Notes under the pieces: model-generated
Seen by the model: only the letters and a program-made list of their open reading frames with translations
Database searches by the model: none
Told to the model about the DNA's origin: nothing
Assembly: GCF_036248255.1 (NCBI RefSeq)
Contig: NZ_CP109178.1
Span: 2,666,001 to 2,730,000, forward strand
Direction: 5' to 3'
Source: Streptomyces sp. NBC_01717
Lineage (GTDB): Bacteria; Actinomycetota; Actinomycetes; Streptomycetales; Streptomycetaceae
Length of the DNA stretch: 64,000 nt
In this document: piece after piece, positions 17,348 through 25,708 of the stretch
Numbering within the stretch: the stretch's first letter is position 1
How the letters are laid out: every line of letters starts with the position of its first letter
Program-made: the position numbers and the translations under genes

Positions 17348-18312
17348 CGCGGACCTTTCCTTCGGGACGTCACTTCCACGGCGACGGCGTTGCCGCTGCC
17401 GAGAGCCAGCGCGAGGACGCGCGGGCCCGGTTGTTCCAGAGGGCCGGGGGCGGCCGTCAGGGCGACCGCGGTGACCATCGCGGCGACGCCCCCGGCGGCC
17501 CCCAGGTCGCCCAACCGCTCCTCGACCCGCAGCAGCGGCGCGGCACACAGCAGGGCCAGGGCGCCCGCGGCGCGGGTGTCTGTCGCGGGCGCGGACAGGA
17601 CCAGGTGGTCCGGCGGCCCGTCCAGTCGTTCCAGGCAGGAGCGGACGAAGGCGTCGATGCCGTTTCGGGCCGTACGGGCCCTGAGGACCGGCCCGACAGT
17701 CGCTCCCCCGCCGTACGGGGCGTGCCGCTGGAGCACCGCACACAGCGCGCCCTCCGCCGGGTCGCCGCCGGGGCAGGACCGCCACGTGGACGTGTCCGCC
17801 GAGCCTCCGACCACGACGCGCTCGCACCGGCCCCGGGTCAGCATCCGTACGGCTTCGGTGACGGCGTGGGCGCCCGCGTCCTGCTCCCCGGTCACGTTCA
17901 GGTACGGCCCGTCGAGGCCGAAGCGCACGGACACCGCCGTCACGGGCGCGGTGAACGCGGAGTGCGCGGTGCGCCGTGGGGAGACCCGTCCTGGCCCGAA
18001 CTCCGGGATGTCGGCGCAGGTCTGCGCGTAGGCGGCCAGGCCCGCGGTGGACGAGGCCCACACGGTGGCGGTGCTGCCGCCCGCTCCCGGCGCCCCGGGT
18101 GTGCGGGTGGACGCGGCTGCTATGGCGTCGGTGGCGGCGGCGAGCGCGTGCTCGTGCTCCGGTGCCTCGTGCGCGAAGCGACGGAGGGCGGACGGGACGA
18201 GCAGACCGGACAGTCCCGCCGCTCCCGGGAGTCGGACGCCGAGCCCGCCTACAGCCACCACGGTCTGCCGCGCGGGGGCGCGCAGGACGGTACGTACGGT
18301 CTCAGACTTCAT
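17344..18312 (-). CDS. KS-like chain-length-factor subunit 1 (Gln in active site)
   Basis: This 322-aa KS-fold protein has the nucleophile loop NVTGEQDAGAHAV with Gln144 in place of Cys. A Cys-to-Gln change is the classic mark of chain-length factors and KSQ domains, which can decarboxylate malonyl-ACP. HGTGT is absent. Its start lies 11 bases inside the end of KS 1, so the two are tightly coupled. It is the only one of the three KS-like partners with the canonical Gln, so this pair most resembles an ordinary minimal type II PKS heterodimer. Confidence 0.78.
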   Translation of the reverse strand: MKSETVRTVLRAPARQTVVAVGGLGVRLPGAAGLSGLLVPSALRRFAHEAPEHEHALAAATDAIAAASTRTPGAPGAGGSTATVWASSTAGLAAYAQTCADIPEFGPGRVSPRRTAHSAFTAPVTAVSVRFGLDGPYLNVTGEQDAGAHAVTEAVRMLTRGRCERVVVGGSADTSTWRSCPGGDPAEGALCAVLQRHAPYGGGATVGPVLRARTARNGIDAFVRSCLERLDGPPDHLVLSAPATDTRAAGALALLCAAPLLRVEERLGDLGAAGGVAAMVTAVALTAAPGPLEQPGPRVLALALGSGNAVAVEVTSRRKGPR

Positions 18313-19543
18313 CGTCGCCCCCGGCCGCGCCGAGCAGGAGCGCGGACACCCCGCCGCCCAGCCCGAAGGCGAGGCTGAGCACGGTGGCTACCGCGGCCTC
18401 GCGACCCCGCGGCGGCACCAGGTCCAGGCCGGCGCAGGCCGGGTCGGGCCGGCGGAGGGTGGCGTTGCCCGGAAGGTGTCCTGCGGCCATCGCGAGCACC
18501 GCCACCACCGCTTCGAGCACTCCAGCCGCGCCCTGGGTGTGGCCGAGCATGCCCTTGAGCGAGGACACGGCGGGCCTGCGCCGCCCGGGTCCGCCGAGGG
18601 CGGAGACGATCGCCCGCGCCTCGACGCCGTCGCTCGCGAGGGTGCCGGTGCCGTGCGCGCACACCCAGTCGATCTCCTCGGGTGCACGGCCCGCGTCCCG
18701 CAGACAGGTGCCGATCGCCTCGACGAGGGCGTCACCGGTCGGCCGCGGCCGGGTGAGGTGGTACGCGTCGGCTGCAGCACCGTGCGCCAGGAGGACGGCC
18801 AGCGGCAGGCCGCCGCGTGCGGCGCAGTGCTCGGCGCTCTCCAGGATCAGGACGGCGGCGCCCTCGGCGGGCTGCATGCCGAGCCGGTCGCCGTCGAAGG
18901 GGCGGGCGACGTCGGGGGCGAGCGCCCGCAGCGAGGTGAACATGGCGAACACCTCCTGGGAGAGCTCCTCGGCCCCACCGCAGATCGCGACGTCCACCTC
19001 TCCCTCGGAGATCGCGGCGGCTCCGCATGCCACGGCGTCGCCGCCGACGGAGCAACCGGAGGCCAGCAGCACCATGGGCCCGTCAACGGGTACGACCTCG
19101 GGCACCAGGTCGAGCAGCCGTCCCGGCTCGGCCCAGTCGGTGCCCTCGGCCGTCAGTCCGGCGGAGGTGATGCCGTGGTCCAGGACCGGCCTGGTGCCCA
19201 TGACCGTCCCCGCGAAGACGCCGGTACGGGCGCGGTCCCCGGTGCGGGTGAGCCCCGCGCCATGTGCCGCTTCCGCCGCGGCGGCGGCCAGGCAGCGTGC
19301 GGCGAGCGAGCGGTGCGGCGGCACGAGGGAGTCGAGCCGGGACAGCGTGGACCGGGGGATTTCCCCGGCGCGGTGCGAGGGATGGCGGGAGGTGTCGAAG
19401 CGGGTGACGGGTCCCGTCGTCACCCGGCCCCCGCGAACGGCGTCCCACAGCGCCCGGTGACCGAGTCCGGCCGGCGACACCGCGCCGACCCCCGTCACCA
19501 CGATGCCGGCGCGCCCGGGGGGGCACTCGACGGCAGTCGCCAT
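18302..19543 (-). CDS. Beta-ketoacyl-ACP synthase 1 (KS-alpha)
   Basis: This 413-aa ketosynthase has Cys164 (LASGCSVGGDAV), His297 (CAHGTGT) and His335 (LGHTQGAAG), a complete triad. The ATG overlaps the ACP 2 stop by one base (TGATG), which gives an ACP-KS-CLF order like a minimal PKS. GCS in place of the more common ACA/ACS context around the Cys sets it apart from KS 2 and KS 3. It probably starts or carries out chain extension with malonyl units. Confidence 0.9.
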   Translation of the reverse strand: MATAVECPPGRAGIVVTGVGAVSPAGLGHRALWDAVRGGRVTTGPVTRFDTSRHPSHRAGEIPRSTLSRLDSLVPPHRSLAARCLAAAAAEAAHGAGLTRTGDRARTGVFAGTVMGTRPVLDHGITSAGLTAEGTDWAEPGRLLDLVPEVVPVDGPMVLLASGCSVGGDAVACGAAAISEGEVDVAICGGAEELSQEVFAMFTSLRALAPDVARPFDGDRLGMQPAEGAAVLILESAEHCAARGGLPLAVLLAHGAAADAYHLTRPRPTGDALVEAIGTCLRDAGRAPEEIDWVCAHGTGTLASDGVEARAIVSALGGPGRRRPAVSSLKGMLGHTQGAAGVLEAVVAVLAMAAGHLPGNATLRRPDPACAGLDLVPPRGREAAVATVLSLAFGLGGGVSALLLGAAGGDDEV

Positions 19544-19800
19544 CAGACCACCTTTCCCTTGTCGCGCAGCAGTGCCAGCACGGCCGACGCCGACTTCATT
19601 TCGGCCGCCTCGTCGGGACTGACCGAGATCGCGAATTCCCGCTCCACCCGCACGGCGATTTCGACCTTCTCCAGGGAATCAGCCGCCAGGTCGTCGTAGA
19701 AACTCGCGTCCGGTTCCACGCTTTCGATGTCGATCTCCAGGATTTCCGCGACGATGCCACGCACACGGTCGAGAGCGGCAATGCTCTGCACATCGGACAT
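19543..19800 (-). CDS. Acyl carrier protein 2
   Basis: This 85-aa ACP has Ser42 in the ADSLEKVE phosphopantetheine motif and an acidic helix before it. The start at 19800 has GAGGG upstream; a longer frame to 19836 runs over the ribosome binding site. It is the second gene of the operon, 16 bases after the DAHP synthase gene and coupled to KS 1. With ACP 1 it gives two distinct carriers for three KS pairs. Confidence 0.9.
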   Translation of the reverse strand: MSDVQSIAALDRVRGIVAEILEIDIESVEPDASFYDDLAADSLEKVEIAVRVEREFAISVSPDEAAEMKSASAVLALLRDKGKVV

Positions 19801-19816
19801 TGACCGTCCCTCAATT

Positions 19817-21019
19817 CTAGTTCGCAACGGCGGCAATTGCTTGTTCCGCGTTCAGTCGGGGATCGCACAGCGTGGTGGAGCGGCCGTCGCAGCTGGTGAG
19901 TTCCGACGTGTCGGCGACGCATTCGGAAACCTTGTCGGGGGTGGTCTCCAGGTGAAGTCCACCCGGAAACACGCCGATTTCGCGCAGGGCCGCCTGAAAT
20001 TCGCAGATCTCCTGGGTGACGGAGCTCAGCAGCCGCGTCTTGCGGCCGTTGGTGGCTCGTACGGTGTTGCCGTGCATCGGGTCGCACAGCCAGACCACCG
20101 GGTGCCCTGCCTCTCGCACCCGGGCAGCCAGTGCGGGCAGACGGCGGGCCGCCTCTCCGGCTCCCATCCGAGAGATGAGCGTCAGCCGCCCCGGCCTGCG
20201 CGCCGGGTCCAGGAGCGCGCACAGCCGCAGGAGTTCCTCCTCCGTCATGCTGGGACCGACCTTGCAGGCGACCGGATTGGAGACCGCGGCCAGCATGCGG
20301 ACATGCGAGCCGTCGAGCTGGCGGGTGCGGTCGCCGATCCACGGCCAGTGGGTGGACGTCAGCAGCATGTCGCCCTCGGAGCCGCGGCGCAGTTGCGGCA
20401 GCTCGTAGTCCATGACCAGTGCCTCGTGGCTGGTCCACACCGGCACCCTGGTGATCTCCTGCTGCTTGCGCAGGTAGGTCATGGCGGTGGTCGCGGCCTC
20501 GTGACAGGCGAGCATGCGCAGCGGATCGGGCCTGCGGTCCTCCTCGGTCTCCTTCGGGCCGTTGACCAGATGCCCGCGGAAGACCGGAAGTTCCACGCCG
20601 TCGACGACCTCGGTCGGGCCGGACCGGGGCTTGGCGAACTGGCCGGCGAAGCGGCCCACCCGCAGCACAGGCAGTCCGGAACCGATCTGCATCACTCCGG
20701 CAAGAGCGTCCAGCAGACCGGTCTTCCTGCCCAGGTGGGCGGGCGTGCACTCGGCCGGGTCCTCGGCGCAGTCGCCCGCCTGGACGACCTGCCGGCGGCC
20801 GGCCGCGACGTCGGCCAGGGCCGAGCGCAGCGCGTGGATCTCGTCGGCGTCCACAAGTTCCGGCAGGCAGGCGAGGTCCCTCCTGATGCCGGTGACGAGC
20901 CAGTCGTCGGTCCAGGCGGGCTGCTGACGGGACGGCAGCAGCCGCCAGGACCGCATCTCGTCCTCGGTGAGTGCGGAATGGGATTCGGTGAGTCCGGCCC
21001 AGTTGATGGCGACGTTCAT
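19817..21019 (-). CDS. Class II (plant-type) DAHP synthase
   Basis: This 400-aa 3-deoxy-D-arabino-heptulosonate-7-phosphate synthase catalyses the first step of the shikimate pathway, from PEP and erythrose-4-phosphate. QAGDCAE (80-86, Cys84 as metal ligand), THWPWIGDRTRQLDGSHV, VSNPVACKVGPSM, WLCDPMHGNT and GGLHLETTP are class II hallmarks. It lacks the long N-terminal extension of the mycobacterial feedback-regulated enzyme, as is usual for cluster-borne copies. As the first gene of the operon it should raise chorismate supply for the aromatic building block. No strong Shine-Dalgarno is visible at the ATG. Confidence 0.93.
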   Translation of the reverse strand: MNVAINWAGLTESHSALTEDEMRSWRLLPSRQQPAWTDDWLVTGIRRDLACLPELVDADEIHALRSALADVAAGRRQVVQAGDCAEDPAECTPAHLGRKTGLLDALAGVMQIGSGLPVLRVGRFAGQFAKPRSGPTEVVDGVELPVFRGHLVNGPKETEEDRRPDPLRMLACHEAATTAMTYLRKQQEITRVPVWTSHEALVMDYELPQLRRGSEGDMLLTSTHWPWIGDRTRQLDGSHVRMLAAVSNPVACKVGPSMTEEELLRLCALLDPARRPGRLTLISRMGAGEAARRLPALAARVREAGHPVVWLCDPMHGNTVRATNGRKTRLLSSVTQEICEFQAALREIGVFPGGLHLETTPDKVSECVADTSELTSCDGRSTTLCDPRLNAEQAIAAVAN

Positions 21020-21399
21020 AAAGGTTCGATCCCCGTATCCCCTGTCGGCTTCCTTGGAATAGGCGCAAGCGTGAATCGCGAATGTCCGGCTGGTTACTGC
21101 CGGATGACGGCGAAACCGGCCGAGCGCTACGGCCGAATTTCCGGCGAGAACGGCCGAGTTCGGCGCAGCCAGCCGATTTCGACTGTAGCCGTGCGGAAGC
21201 CCCTGAGGACTACCCATGTGAGTAGCCGGGAGCGGTTGACAACCTACTCGTCGACCGCAGACCGCGGCGCATGTGAGTAGTGGCCCGCACACCCGCCCGA
21301 CTGTCAGGCTGATCGAAACGCAGGAGAAGCCAGGGAAAGAAAAGCAGGACAAGAGGTGGCAGTCATGACCTGTACCGTGCGAGTTTCTGGGGAGTTCTC
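21020..21399. promoter_or_regulatory. Divergent promoter region of the biosynthetic cluster with repeated CATGTGAGTAG
   Basis: This 380-base non-coding region drives the 15-gene operon leftward and the ADIC-synthase/exporter pair rightward. CATGTGAGTAG occurs twice as a direct repeat (21215-21225 and 21270-21280). The core GAGTAG also occurs inverted as CTACTC at 21244-21249, giving three half-sites. A -35-like TTGACA lies at 21236-21241 between them. This is the best candidate binding region for the LAL activator. The repeats are seen directly; the regulator assignment is inference. Confidence 0.55.
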
Positions 21400-23331
21400 G
21401 TGAGTGAGACGAATACGGCACGTCTGCATGCCCTGTTGAGTCCCGGTGCACCGCCGTTCGCCCTGCTCCACCGACCGCATTCCGCGGGCCACGACGACGT
21501 CGAGCTCCTGCTCGGTGACGTCACAGAGGTTCCGGGGCTGGGCGACCTGCCGCTGCCCTCGGGCCCGCCGTCGCACAGCGCCGACGGCCGCCACGACCTG
21601 GTGGTGCTGGTTCCGTACCGTCAGATAGCGGAGCGCGGTTACGCGCACCAGGACGACGGCACTCCGCTGCTCGCCATGACGGTGGTCGAGCAGACCAGGC
21701 TGAGCGTCGAGGAGACGCTCGCCACCGTCCCCGACCGGCCCTTCGAGCTGGCCGACGCCGGCTTCGACACCGACGACGCCGAGTACGAGACGATCGTCCG
21801 CAAGATCATGGGCGAGGAGATCGGGCGCGGCGAGGGCGCGAACTTCGTGATCAAGCGCTCCTTCGTCGCCACGGTCCAGGGACCTCCCACCGAGGCCGCG
21901 TTGACGGTGTTCCGTCGCCTGCTGGCCGGTGAGGCCGGTGCGTACTGGACCTTCCTCGTGCACACGGGGACGCGCACTCTGGTGGGCGCCACCCCCGAGC
22001 GGCACGTCGCACTGAACGACGGCACCGTCACCATGACCCCGATCAGCGGCACCTACCGCTACCCCGCCGACGGCCCCACCGTCCCCGAGACGCTCCGCTT
22101 CCTCGCGGACCCCAAGGAGACCGACGAGCTGTACATGGTCGTCGACGAAGAGCTGAAGATGATGGCGCGCATCTGCGAACCCGGGGTCCGGACGGAGGGA
22201 CCGTACCTGCGGGAGATGACGCGGCTGGCCCACACCGAGTACCACCTCAGCGGGCGCACCACGCTGGAGGTGGGCGAGATCCTGCGCGAGACGATGTTCG
22301 TGCCCACCGTCACGGGCAGCCCGCTGGAGAACGCCTGCCGGGTCATCAACCGGTACGAGACCGACGGCCGCGCCTACTACAGCGGGGTGCTCGCCGTGAT
22401 CGGCCGGGACGAGGTCGGCACCAGGCGGATGGACTCCGCGGTACTCATCCGCTGCGCCGACATCGACGCGCGCTCCCGGCTACGGATCGGCGTGGGCGCG
22501 ACACTGGTGCGCCACTCCGACCCCGGCTCCGAGGTCGCCGAGACCCGTGCCAAGGCGGCGGCGGTGCTCCAGGCCCTGCACGGCGGCGTCCAGAAGGGAT
22601 CGGCCGAAGGCCCCGCGCTCGCCGCGGACCCCGGAGTCCTCAGTTCCCTGGCGGACCGCAACCGGACCCTCGCCCGGTTCTGGCTGGACCCGTTCGACAA
22701 GGAGGCGCACCGCGGCCACCGGGAGGTGCTGGCCGGCCGGCGGGTCCTGCTGATCGACGGCGAGGACACCTTCACCGCGATGCTCGCCCACCAACTCCTC
22801 GCCCTGGGCCTGCGCGTCACCGTCCGGCGCTTCGACGACTCGTACGAAACGGCCGACGACGACCTCGTGATCGTGGGCCCCGGCCCCGGCGACCCGCGCG
22901 AGCAGAACCACCCGAAGATCGCCGCCCTGCGCCGCACCGTCCGCGAACTGCTGGCCGCGCGGCGGCCGTTGCTGGCGGTCTGCCTCGGACACCAGGTGCT
23001 CTGCGCGGAACTCGGGCTCGACCTGATCCGCAAGAACCCGCCCAACCAGGGGGTCCAGCGGCGGATCGACCTGTTCGGCCGCCCGGCCAGGCTCGGCTTC
23101 TACAACACCTACGCGGCCCTCTCCCCCGCCGACCGCTTCAGCGCCCCTCAGGTCCCCGAGGGCATCGATGTCAGCCGGGACCCGGACAGCGGCGAGGTCC
23201 ACGCGCTGCGCGGCGAACGGCTGCGCTCGACACAGTTCCACCCGGAGTCGCTCCTGTCCGAGGACGGACTGCGCATCCTCGCCGACGACCTGTCGGCGCT
23301 GCTGCCCGCCCCTGTCCGCGCGACGGGCTGA
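21400..23331 (+). CDS. Fused chorismate-utilising amidotransferase (PhzE/ADIC-synthase-like)
   Basis: This 643-aa enzyme fuses an N-terminal chorismate-binding domain (about 1-400) to a C-terminal class I glutamine amidotransferase (about 440-643). The amidotransferase triad is visible: Cys528 in LAVCLGHQ, then His614 and Glu616 in FHPES. The N-domain stretches IGRGEGANFVIKRSF and GSPLENACRVINRYE resemble PhzE, which makes 2-amino-2-deoxyisochorismate, more than primary TrpE. It could instead make anthranilate directly. No isochorismatase-like PhzD gene is present, so the phenazine route is unlikely. The GTG start follows GGGGAG. It should supply the nitrogen-bearing aromatic acid of the pathway. 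Confidence 0.85.
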   Translation: MSETNTARLHALLSPGAPPFALLHRPHSAGHDDVELLLGDVTEVPGLGDLPLPSGPPSHSADGRHDLVVLVPYRQIAERGYAHQDDGTPLLAMTVVEQTRLSVEETLATVPDRPFELADAGFDTDDAEYETIVRKIMGEEIGRGEGANFVIKRSFVATVQGPPTEAALTVFRRLLAGEAGAYWTFLVHTGTRTLVGATPERHVALNDGTVTMTPISGTYRYPADGPTVPETLRFLADPKETDELYMVVDEELKMMARICEPGVRTEGPYLREMTRLAHTEYHLSGRTTLEVGEILRETMFVPTVTGSPLENACRVINRYETDGRAYYSGVLAVIGRDEVGTRRMDSAVLIRCADIDARSRLRIGVGATLVRHSDPGSEVAETRAKAAAVLQALHGGVQKGSAEGPALAADPGVLSSLADRNRTLARFWLDPFDKEAHRGHREVLAGRRVLLIDGEDTFTAMLAHQLLALGLRVTVRRFDDSYETADDDLVIVGPGPGDPREQNHPKIAALRRTVRELLAARRPLLAVCLGHQVLCAELGLDLIRKNPPNQGVQRRIDLFGRPARLGFYNTYAALSPADRFSAPQVPEGIDVSRDPDSGEVHALRGERLRSTQFHPESLLSEDGLRILADDLSALLPAPVRATG

Positions 23332-23585
23332 CCGGAGAACGGGTCGATGCCCGGCACGACTCCCGTCCCCCGCCGCGATCCCGGCGCGCGGGCGGCCGCG
23401 TGCCACGGCCCTCGTCTCCGCCACGGATCCACCGCGCGGGCGGACGCATTCCACGCCGCCGTGGTGGGCGCCCGGCACCGGTCCCGTCCCGCCGCTCCCC
23501 CGCCACGCGCCGCTGCCCCGGCGCGTTCCGCGAAGGGGTCCCGCCCTCCAGTTCACGTCGCAGACCTCACCCGAAAGCGCACTTG

Positions 23586-25124
23586 ATGTCACTCACCCAC
23601 AGGCGCCCGGCCACGGCGGAGTCCGGTGGACGCGGTCTCGTCCTCGCGCTGGGCCTCTCGGCCATGATCGTGTCGATGATGCAGACCCTGGTCGTCCCGA
23701 TCCTGACCGTGGTCCAGAAGGACCTGTCGCTGTCCTCCTCGAGTACGAGCTGGCTGGCCACCTCGACGCTGCTGTCCGCCGCCGTGTTCACCCCGCTGCT
23801 CGGCCGCCTGGGCGACATGCGCGGGAAGCGACCCGTACTCCTGTGCGTGCTGGGAGTGACCGTCGTCGGGTCCGCGCTGGCAGCCACCACCAGCTCGCTG
23901 CCACTGCTGCTCGTCGCCCGCGCGATGCAGGGAGCTTCGACGGCGATCTTCCCGCTCGCGCTGTCGGTACTGCGCGACGAACTGCCCGCGCGGCGGCTGC
24001 CGGGGGCGATGGGGCTGGTCAGCGGGACCCTGGCGTTCGGCAGCGGTCTCGCCCTGGTCGGCGCGGGGCTGCTCACCCAGGGCCCGCACCCGGACTACCA
24101 CCGGGTGTTCTGGCTGGCGACCGTACTGTCCCTGATCGCGCTGGCCACCGTGGCGATCGCCGTCCCGCCGTCGCCCTCCTCCACCGGCGGCCGTACGGAC
24201 TGGCTGGGAGCGACGACACTCGCCGGCGCGCTGGTCCTGCTCCTGCTGCCCATCTCTCAGGGCGGTACATGGGGTTGGACCTCGGCGCGCTGCCTGGGGC
24301 TGCTGGGGGGCGCGGCGGTACTGACCGCCGTGTGGGCGGTCGTCGAACGCCGGGTGCGCCAACCTCTGGTGGACATGCGCATGTTCGCCCTGCGGCCGGT
24401 GGTCTTCACCAACCTCGCCGGGGTGCTGCTGGGGTTCGGCATGTTCACCCAGTTCATCGGCATCTCGTACTTGGTGCAGACGCCCCACCGGATCGCGGGG
24501 TACGGCTTCTCGGCGTCGGTGCTCGATGCCGCTGTGGTCTATCTGCTGCCCGGCACCGTCGCGTCGTTGATCGCCGCACAGTTCGGCGGTGTGCTGGTCC
24601 GGCGGATCGGCGCCCGCGTCACCCTGGCCGCCGGGGCCGGGTCGGGTGTCCTGGGCTTCGGCTGGCTGGCCGTCAGCCACGGCAGTCCCGGGGGTGTCGT
24701 GGCGGCGGGGCTGCTCACCGGCATCGCGGTCAGCTTCGGCTTCGCCACGCTGCCCGCGTTCATCGTGGCGGGCGTTCCCGTCCATCAGAGCGGCATCGCG
24801 AACGGCATCAACTCGATCGCCCGGTCCCTGGGCAGTTCGCTGGGCAGCGCCGTGATCACCGCGCTGCTGAGCGCCCGCCTGCTGACCGGTCTTCCCCCCG
24901 GTACGCCCGCGGTGCCCGCCGAGGGCCAGTACACGCTCTCCTTCGCCCTCGGCGCCACCGCCTTCGCACTGGTCGCCCTCATCGCTCTCACCGGCCTGCG
25001 GATCGAGGCCGTCCCGCACCACAAGGTCGTAGGGCCCGCAGGCCCGGGCGCCCAGGCTCCCGAAGGGATCCGTCCGACGCCGGGTCCCCGGCACCGGGCC
25101 CGGCGCAATTCGGGACAGCGATAG
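23586..25124 (+). CDS. MFS drug exporter (DHA2 / 14-TM type)
   Basis: This 512-aa integral membrane protein has about 14 hydrophobic segments. The loop motif LGRLGDMRGKRPVLL between TM2 and TM3 is MFS motif A. The remaining architecture (VGAGLLTQG, TDWLGATTLAGALVLLLLP) fits the EmrB/QacA family of proton-coupled exporters. It lies 254 bases after the ADIC-synthase gene in the same direction and is the last gene of the cluster, so it is probably for export and self-resistance. Translation from 23586 is preferred; the much longer frame upstream is Arg/Pro-rich and not credible. Confidence 0.9.
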   Translation: MSLTHRRPATAESGGRGLVLALGLSAMIVSMMQTLVVPILTVVQKDLSLSSSSTSWLATSTLLSAAVFTPLLGRLGDMRGKRPVLLCVLGVTVVGSALAATTSSLPLLLVARAMQGASTAIFPLALSVLRDELPARRLPGAMGLVSGTLAFGSGLALVGAGLLTQGPHPDYHRVFWLATVLSLIALATVAIAVPPSPSSTGGRTDWLGATTLAGALVLLLLPISQGGTWGWTSARCLGLLGGAAVLTAVWAVVERRVRQPLVDMRMFALRPVVFTNLAGVLLGFGMFTQFIGISYLVQTPHRIAGYGFSASVLDAAVVYLLPGTVASLIAAQFGGVLVRRIGARVTLAAGAGSGVLGFGWLAVSHGSPGGVVAAGLLTGIAVSFGFATLPAFIVAGVPVHQSGIANGINSIARSLGSSLGSAVITALLSARLLTGLPPGTPAVPAEGQYTLSFALGATAFALVALIALTGLRIEAVPHHKVVGPAGPGAQAPEGIRPTPGPRHRARRNSGQR

Positions 25125-25708
25125 CTGGGGCGCGGACGTCGGCGCGCTCCGGGCGACCTGCTCAGGCGCGCCTCAGAAACTCCTTGATGAATCCGCCCTC
25201 GGCAAGAGGGCCGCGAAGCCCCGCCCTCCGCTTCACGCTCCGGGCAGCAGGACGACCCCGTCCTCGTCCGCGTGCAGCACGGTTCTTCGAGGCCCGCCCC
25301 GTCCGCACGCGCGCCGACCGCGAGGAACGTCAGCTGCCCTCGTACGACCACCGGATGCCGGGCGCCCTGATCGGTCACCGTGATCCTGCTGACGCAATGA
25401 CACGAGCCGTCTCCATCAGATCAACGCGCATCCGAGGAGGCCGGCCCGTACCGGGCGTGGCTGACAGTCCGGAGCGGCCGGCTTCCTGGGTCATTCGAGC
25501 ACGGGCCTGGAGCATGGGCCGCCGCCTACGCAGTGCGCCTCGCACTCCCAGGCAGGCCTCATACTCGACCCCCGCCGCCGGCGGTGGTGGATCACTTGAT
25601 TGTTCACAGACAGCTTCCTCAAAAATCACTCGCTTCTCGGCACGGCGTGGCCAACGGCGCGTCAACTGTGCGACGACCTTGACATTTCGTACAGAAGGAA
25701 GTCACCAA
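25125..25708. other. Cluster boundary region with gene debris
   Basis: This stretch of about 580 bases between the exporter and the secreted phosphodiesterase contains no intact gene. The only recognisable trace is a possible RraA-like fragment on the minus strand (listed separately). The last ~150 bases are AT-richer and probably hold the promoter of the next gene. Confidence 0.5.
25230..25380 (-). pseudogene. Possible RraA-like C-terminal fragment
   Basis: On the minus strand one frame reads HPVVVRGQLTFLAVGARADG. After a one-base shift the adjacent sequence reads VLHADEDGVVLLPGA, which resembles the 'HADxDGVVVVP' C-terminal motif of RraA/HMG-aldolase-like proteins. Start and N-terminal domain are missing. 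It is probably decayed debris at the cluster border. Chance resemblance is possible. Confidence 0.3.

Noticed and set aside
21400..23331. Phenazine cluster
   Set aside because: A PhzE-like enzyme and DAHP synthase are present, but no PhzD, PhzF, PhzA/B or PhzG homologue is visible.
23168..25708. A very long open frame (23168-29179) suggesting a 2003-aa protein
   Set aside because: The part before 25709 is antisense-like Arg/Pro-rich sequence overlapping the synthase and exporter genes in another frame. A GTG with a ribosome binding site and signal peptide at 25709 marks the true start.
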